Part shown: in pieces, positions 59,850 to 64,000 of the stretch | Layout of the letters: the number at the start of each line of letters is the position of its first letter | Numbering within the stretch: position 1 is the first letter of the stretch | The notes under the pieces: generated by a model | What the model saw: only the letters and a program-made list of their open reading frames with translations | Told to the model about the DNA's origin: nothing | The model's database searches: none | Made by a program: the position numbers and the translations under genes | NCBI GenBank assembly: GCA_964529175.1 | Contig: CAZGVO010000011.1 | Location: 62,001-126,000, forward strand | From: JAAFJM01 sp964529175 | Lineage (GTDB): Bacteria; Bacteroidota; Bacteroidia; UKL13-3 | Direction of reading: 5' to 3' | Length of the DNA: 64,000 nt

Positions 59850-62117
59850 CTAAAATTTAATATTATATGCTAAGGATGGAATAAAGCCAAATAAGCCAAT
59901 TTGTTTGTAGTTTAAATTGCCAGCTCCGTTGGGCTCTATTTTGGTTTTAAAAGCCTGTGTTTGATTATAAATATTATAACCTCCAATATGCCATTCGGTT
60001 TGGTATTTTTTGTTTGGTTTTGACTTGATAACCAAATTTACATCCAATCTATGTGAAGGTGCTAAAACCAACGAGTTTCTTTCGCCATAAATGGGCATGG
60101 TTAACACATCGTTATAAGAACCACTAGGCATTAAAAACTGACCCACAATTGGTGTAATTCTAGAGCCACTAGCCCAAACATAATTAGCCGAAAGCGCATA
60201 CTTTTCGTTAATTTGATAATTGCCAACTACTGAAAAATCGTGCCTTCTGTCGTAACGGGTAAAAAACTCATTGCCATTGTTTAGCTCATTAAATTGGCGG
60301 CTGCTCCACGATAAAGTGTAAGCCACCCAACCTGTAAATTTGCCTTCTTTTTTGTTAATAAAAAACTCCAAACCATAAGCTTTTCCTGTGCCTTGTATTA
60401 AATCTTCTTCCACTTTATTATTCAATAAAATTTGGGTTCCTTCTTTGTATTCCACCAAGTTTTGCATCCATTTATAATAACTTTCTATTTGTATAGAAAT
60501 ACCTTTTGTAGCTAATTCTTTTTCGTAACTCATCGAAACTTGATGTGCCGTTTGTGGTTTTACTTTTTGGGTAACAGGATACCATAAATCGGTTGGCATT
60601 AAGGCCGATGACGAACTCACAAAATGAATATGTTGACTCATCTTATTGTAGGCAAATTTTATTACTGAAGTATTATTTAAACTATATTTAAAGGCCAAAC
60701 GTGGCTCTGGAATTGCATATAAGTAATTGTTATTAAATGAATTTGATAAACGAATTCCGTAATTCAAAGTAATTTTTTTTGACAATACATAATCGCGTAA
60801 TACATAAAAATTAAGTTGGTTATTATTAAAAAATTGTGCAGCATCAGCCTTTAAAGTTTCGTTTACATTGCCTTTAAAAGTTGATTGATTTGGATTAACC
60901 AATAACCTGGTGGCATCAAAGCCAAATTTAACGGTATGTTTATTTGAAATGGCATTCACCCAATCTGCCTTAAAGGTAAAATCATGTAAAGTAGAGTTTA
61001 GTGTAAAGTTGGTATTTTGCAAGTTTGCATTTACATTATAACCATAATATGAGTTACTTAACATAGTGCTGGTTTGCCATTTATTGCTGGTTCTTATCCA
61101 TTTTAAGGAGGTTACACTGTTACCAGATTGCGTTCCGAAATCAATGCTCAAACCGCTTTTATTTTTATCGGCATTTTCCATTATGCTTAATACATCATTA
61201 CCATAATAGTTACTAAAAACCAATTTGTTTTTAGCATTTATTTTATAGTTAATTTTAGTATTTACATCGTAAAAATAATATGGTAAATGATTGCCAACTG
61301 TTTCAAAAAGTTTATCTAAATAAGTTCTTCTTGCTGCAATTAAAATCCCTAGTTTATCTTTTATAATCGGGCCTTCGGCTTTAACCCTAGCCGAAATAAT
61401 ACCCACACCTGCTTCCGTATTCCATTTAGTTAAATTGCCATCTTTCATTTTAACATCTAGTACCGATGATAACCTACCACCATACATGGCCGGAAAAGCC
61501 CCCTTGTATAGTTTAGCATCTTGCATGGCATCAGTATTAAATACAGAGAAAAAACCCAATATGTGCGAAGGATTATAAACAGGCGCTCCATCAATTAAAA
61601 CTAAGTTTTGATCAGCAGTTCCACCTCTTACAAAAATGCCTGCAGCACCATCTCCACCTCGTTTTACACCTGGCATTAATTGCATAGCTCTTATTACATC
61701 GCGCTCACCACCAATGGTTGGAATATTGTTTAATTGCTTGGCCGAAATAGCCAATACTGAGCTTTGAGTGGTGTTTAAATTGCTATTTACTTTAGTTGCA
61801 TTGATGCTTACTTCTTTTAATTGGTTATTGGTTTCAGTTAAATAAACGGCCATAAAACTGGTATCGTTAACTGTAATCAATTGGTTTTTGTAGCCAAGTT
61901 GTTTGATTGAAATTTTATCGTTTATATTGGCCTCAATAACAAAAGTTCCTTTAGCAGTGCTAAAAACTTGCTTTTTATTGGTTTTGTTTATAATGCTTAC
62001 GCCTTCTATTGCTTGATTATTTTTGGTGTTTTTAATAATGCCATTTAGCATAAATGTTTTGGCATTTATTGGCAAACTCAAACCACAAATAATCAATAAG
62101 TATATGATGTTTTTCAC
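59850..62117 (-). CDS. TonB-dependent outer-membrane receptor with carboxypeptidase-like domain
   Basis: 755 residues from a GTG at 62117 (encodes MKNIIYLLIICGLSLPINAK, a signal peptide). The longer frame from 62156 would start inside the terminator hairpin of the previous gene and is rejected. A CarboxypepD_reg-like domain (about 25-105) is followed by the plug (about 115-235, IFVRGGTADQNLVLIDGAP, YGGRLSSVLDVKM) and a 22-strand-type barrel ending in YNIKF. The conserved C-terminal aromatic is present. It imports or processes an unknown ligand together with DUF4249. No SusD is present. Confidence 0.9.
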   Translation of the reverse strand: MKNIIYLLIICGLSLPINAKTFMLNGIIKNTKNNQAIEGVSIINKTNKKQVFSTAKGTFVIEANINDKISIKQLGYKNQLITVNDTSFMAVYLTETNNQLKEVSINATKVNSNLNTTQSSVLAISAKQLNNIPTIGGERDVIRAMQLMPGVKRGGDGAAGIFVRGGTADQNLVLIDGAPVYNPSHILGFFSVFNTDAMQDAKLYKGAFPAMYGGRLSSVLDVKMKDGNLTKWNTEAGVGIISARVKAEGPIIKDKLGILIAARRTYLDKLFETVGNHLPYYFYDVNTKINYKINAKNKLVFSNYYGNDVLSIMENADKNKSGLSIDFGTQSGNSVTSLKWIRTSNKWQTSTMLSNSYYGYNVNANLQNTNFTLNSTLHDFTFKADWVNAISNKHTVKFGFDATRLLVNPNQSTFKGNVNETLKADAAQFFNNNQLNFYVLRDYVLSKKITLNYGIRLSNSFNNNYLYAIPEPRLAFKYSLNNTSVIKFAYNKMSQHIHFVSSSSALMPTDLWYPVTQKVKPQTAHQVSMSYEKELATKGISIQIESYYKWMQNLVEYKEGTQILLNNKVEEDLIQGTGKAYGLEFFINKKEGKFTGWVAYTLSWSSRQFNELNNGNEFFTRYDRRHDFSVVGNYQINEKYALSANYVWASGSRITPIVGQFLMPSGSYNDVLTMPIYGERNSLVLAPSHRLDVNLVIKSKPNKKYQTEWHIGGYNIYNQTQAFKTKIEPNGAGNLNYKQIGLFGFIPSLAYNIKF

Positions 62118-62136
62118 TGTATAAAATTTAAAAATT

Positions 62137-62164
62137 AGGAGTAATTGCCTTAACAATTACTCCT
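62137..62164 (-). terminator. hairpin between the sorted protein and the TonB receptor genes
   Basis: 11-bp arms (62137-62147 with 62154-62164, AGGAGTAATTG/CAATTACTCCT), 6-nt loop, T-rich sequence after it on the minus strand. It is inside what is otherwise an operon, so it may attenuate rather than end transcription. Confidence 0.75.
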
Positions 62165-62172
62165 TTACATTT

Positions 62173-63060
62173 TTACTTATTAACCACTATTTTATGATTT
62201 ACTACACCTAGCTCTGTGGTTATTTGAGCTAAATAAATTCCATTGTTTATACCAGATAAATCAATGCTATTGTTTGTTTTTGATATTTCGTTTTGGGTTA
62301 ATATTTTACCATTTAAATCCATTAAAGTAACCAAGGCACTTTGATTATTTAAGTTAAAAAACAACTTGTCTTGCGCTGGATTTGGATAAACTGAAATGGC
62401 TAAATCGTTATTTTTAACTTTTGATACCGAAACTGGTGCATCAGTAAATGATAAATCGTCTAAAACTAACTTGGTTCCTTCTATTACTTGCATGGCATTG
62501 CCTGCATAAATAAAAATACTAGCACTGTCAGGAATGATAGTTTCGTCCATGTATTGAATTTCGGCTGAAAGTTTGGTATAATCATTTTTTGCTTCAACAC
62601 CTTTAAAACTGGCGCTTCCTAAATATTCGCCATTTTTTGACACCACAATTTCTATATTAAAAGAGTCGTTATTTACTGGAAAATACTTGTAAAATGCTTC
62701 TAAACTTTTTGGTTTGGAGCTAAGTTTAAATTTTAAATTATACTCTTGGGTTAAAAAATTAACATTACCCGAAATCAAACTTCCACCTTGTTTGCTTTCG
62801 CTGGTATCAGGCACATTGGTAATTTCTACTGCGTAAGTTCCAGTATGTGCATCAGTTGTTTTCTTTACTGGTAATTGATTTGGATTGGTAAATGCAAAAT
62901 AAAAATTGTTACTCATCCAGTTTTTAGGGTCTTCAAATTGAACCACACCAAAATTGCGTGTTTGCCATTGTTCAAATGAAGGGTTAGGTATCTGAGCTTT
63001 TACTTTAATTGCTGATAATAAAATAATTCCGCCTAAGAATAATTGTTTAATTGTTTTCAT
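62173..63060 (-). CDS. secreted protein with T9SS type A sorting domain
   Basis: A 295-residue exported protein with a signal peptide (about 1-22, KVKAQ). Residues about 25-215 form a jelly-roll-like domain (IPNPSFEQWQTRN, LVLDDLSFTD) similar to PCMD/carbohydrate-binding sandwiches that follow TonB-type systems. The C-terminal about 75 residues are a type IX sorting domain (ISVYPNPAQDKLFF, NGIYLAQI). It precedes the receptor gene with a hairpin between, so the three genes may form one unit. The promoter element at 63092-63121 matches one before the divergent 63265 gene. Confidence 0.85.
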   Translation of the reverse strand: MKTIKQLFLGGIILLSAIKVKAQIPNPSFEQWQTRNFGVVQFEDPKNWMSNNFYFAFTNPNQLPVKKTTDAHTGTYAVEITNVPDTSESKQGGSLISGNVNFLTQEYNLKFKLSSKPKSLEAFYKYFPVNNDSFNIEIVVSKNGEYLGSASFKGVEAKNDYTKLSAEIQYMDETIIPDSASIFIYAGNAMQVIEGTKLVLDDLSFTDAPVSVSKVKNNDLAISVYPNPAQDKLFFNLNNQSALVTLMDLNGKILTQNEISKTNNSIDLSGINNGIYLAQITTELGVVNHKIVVNK

Positions 63061-63091
63061 TGTTTGTAGTTTATTTATTGGTTTATACTAC

Positions 63092-63121
63092 TAAAACAAT
63101 TTAGTTATGGATTACCCCTAT
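63092..63121 (-). promoter_or_regulatory. shared two-part upstream element, minus copy
   Basis: On the minus strand ATAGGGGT (63121-63114), 12 bp, AATTGTTTTA (63101-63092), then 31 bp to the ATG. The plus copy at 63206-63235 has the same words and the same spacing. Confidence 0.6.
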
Positions 63122-63205
63122 TCTATTTTTATTTTATTTGAAATAAAAATCAAACAACTGATTTTCTGATATTTAATTATTAACAAATAAACTTTTCAGT
63201 ACAAT

Positions 63206-63235
63206 ATAGGGGTTATGTATTTACCAATTGTTTTA
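63206..63235 (+). promoter_or_regulatory. shared two-part upstream element, plus copy
   Basis: ATAGGGGT (63206-63213), 12 bp, AATTGTTTTA (63226-63235), then 29 bp to the ATG at 63265. Neither copy contains a TAnnTTTG box, so an alternative sigma factor or an activator site is likely. Confidence 0.6.
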
Positions 63236-63264
63236 CTAATACAATCAATAAAAAATAATAAAAT

Positions 63265-63720
63265 ATGAAAAAAACATTTATTGCTGTTACAGCATTATTA
63301 ACTGCAATTATTGCATGTAAAAAAGATAGTCAAACAAGCATTGCAACTAGCGAAACATTGTTTCAAAAAAACCAACGAATTATTACTACTAACGATTGGA
63401 AAGCTGATTCAATAATTATAATTAATGACGGCATAGTAGTTAAAAACATAGTTGATTCGTGCATGGCTGATGATATTCATTCATTTAAAAATAATGGATT
63501 TTATTTAGTAAAAAAAGGCACCATAGCATGTTTTGAAGATGAAATGAAAACAGACTCACTAAAATGGCAACAAACTACTGCTGGTGATTCAATTATAATA
63601 AAAGGTATTGGTTTACCATATATTATGAATTACAAATTGAAATCTGTTACCGATTCAAGGTTTGAAGTTTCAAATAAAGATGGCTTTACTAAGGAAATAA
63701 TTATTTATAAGAAGAAATAA
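63265..63720 (+). CDS. small lipoprotein, lipocalin-like size
   Basis: A 151-residue lipoprotein (Cys18 in AIIACKK). The mature part is strand-rich with NDWKADSIIIINDG and DDIHSFKNNGFYLVKKG, a layout similar to small lipocalin-like Bacteroidota lipoproteins (NxWxL near the start, then DDxxxFxxDG). The lipocalin call is tentative. It is transcribed away from the 62173 gene and shares a promoter-like element with it, so the two are probably controlled together. Confidence 0.75.
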   Translation: MKKTFIAVTALLTAIIACKKDSQTSIATSETLFQKNQRIITTNDWKADSIIIINDGIVVKNIVDSCMADDIHSFKNNGFYLVKKGTIACFEDEMKTDSLKWQQTTAGDSIIIKGIGLPYIMNYKLKSVTDSRFEVSNKDGFTKEIIIYKKK

Positions 63721-63736
63721 TTTAAGCTTTAAAACG

Positions 63737-63766
63737 AAAAGAGGTTGTTTTATAACAACCTCTTTT
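63737..63766 (+). terminator. terminator of the 63265 lipoprotein gene
   Basis: 13-bp arms (63737-63749 with 63754-63766, AAAAGAGGTTGTT/AACAACCTCTTTT), 4-nt loop, long T-run. Confidence 0.92.
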
Positions 63767-63864
63767 TTTTGTTTATGAAGAAAGCATTGGAGCAATTACT
63801 GTATTAAATATAAAAAGGAGTTACCTATTTAAGACAACTCCCTTGATATGATTTTTTAAATAAA

Positions 63865-64000
63865 TTATTTAAGCCAAATTTTATAAAACAATACCACCAA
63901 ACTTAAATATGGTAAAACACTTTTGCGTAGCAATGCCAATGCTTTTCCCATTTGGTTTTCAACTGTTTTAACCGATACGTTCATGGTTTCGGCTATTTCT
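63865..64000 (-). CDS. ECF sigma factor, 3' end only
   Basis: The last 44 codons of a minus-strand gene running off the window end. EIAETMNVSVKTVENQMGKAL is the region 4 helix-turn-helix of an ECF sigma factor (quoted segment spans 21 positions; key words AETMNVS and KTVENQM). It continues to LRKSVLPYLSLVVLFYKIWLK and the stop, with a hydrophobic tail often seen in Bacteroidota sigmas of the PUL/TonB-linked group. Its anti-sigma partner, usually upstream of a TonB receptor, is not next to it here. Its N-terminal domain is outside the window. Confidence 0.8.
   Translation of the reverse strand, partial: EIAETMNVSVKTVENQMGKALALLRKSVLPYLSLVVLFYKIWLK

Overview
The window comes from a low-G+C (about one third by eye), gliding-type member of the phylum Bacteroidota. 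The evidence is several secreted proteins with type IX secretion C-terminal domains (type A at 3573-4883, 29322-30896 and 62173-63060; type B at 35381-39538), a GldC protein, a TonB receptor/DUF4249 pair, DUF4290 and DUF3109 proteins, and repeated matches to the Bacteroidota promoter consensus (TTTG, 19-21 bp, TAnnTTTG). I cannot place it below phylum/class. There are no rRNA, tRNA, CRISPR, phage or intact insertion-sequence genes. Both ends of the window cut through genes.

Layout. 1-1185 (minus): ECF sigma factor, small membrane protein and a truncated Spy-like protein, an envelope-stress type module. 1343-8735 (plus): SulP transporter with beta-carbonic anhydrase, a secreted serine hydrolase, an HD hydrolase, DUF3109, an ABC ATPase overlapping selD, and pirin. 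8845-10428 (minus): dnaB. 10874-20732 (plus): a 10-kb run of exported proteins: lipoprotein, HlyD-type adaptor, a 1095-residue TPR/MORN protein, two transglutaminase-like proteins (one with its catalytic residues, one without) and a TPR protein, closed by a strong terminator. 20808-25557 (minus): argS, then a lipoprotein and beta-barrel pair. 25816-29251 (plus): SMR/Gdx exporter, YitT, cystathionine-beta-synthase-like enzyme, gldC. 29322-42520 (minus): M28 peptidase, lipoprotein, aldehyde dehydrogenase, MacB-type permease, DUF4290, a very large Ig-repeat surface protein, TPR protein, aspartate kinase. 42672-47452: an accessory patch with an antitoxin whose toxin is cut off after about 11 codons, a zinc-ribbon orphan, short asparaginase, alkaline phosphatase, CcmB, DUF1456, and an HTH regulator with an ordered operator array. 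47724-53369: Nfu, hotdog protein, GDSL lipoprotein, and poorly known secreted and membrane proteins among palindromic repeats. 53434-58801 (minus): acetyltransferase-like protein, kdnB and kdnA (8-amino-Kdo synthesis), LOG protein, YqeY. 58961-63060 (minus): type A sorted protein, TonB receptor, DUF4249. 63265-64000: a lipoprotein and the 3' end of another ECF sigma gene.

The most interesting items are the 10874-20732 exported cluster with an active and a dead transglutaminase side by side; the operator array at 46902-46972 built around a consensus promoter; two matching promoter-like elements driving divergent genes at 63092-63235; the truncated toxin at 42868; and a repeat-bounded non-coding element that separates kdnA from kdnB. 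All functions are inferred from sequence reading without database searches.
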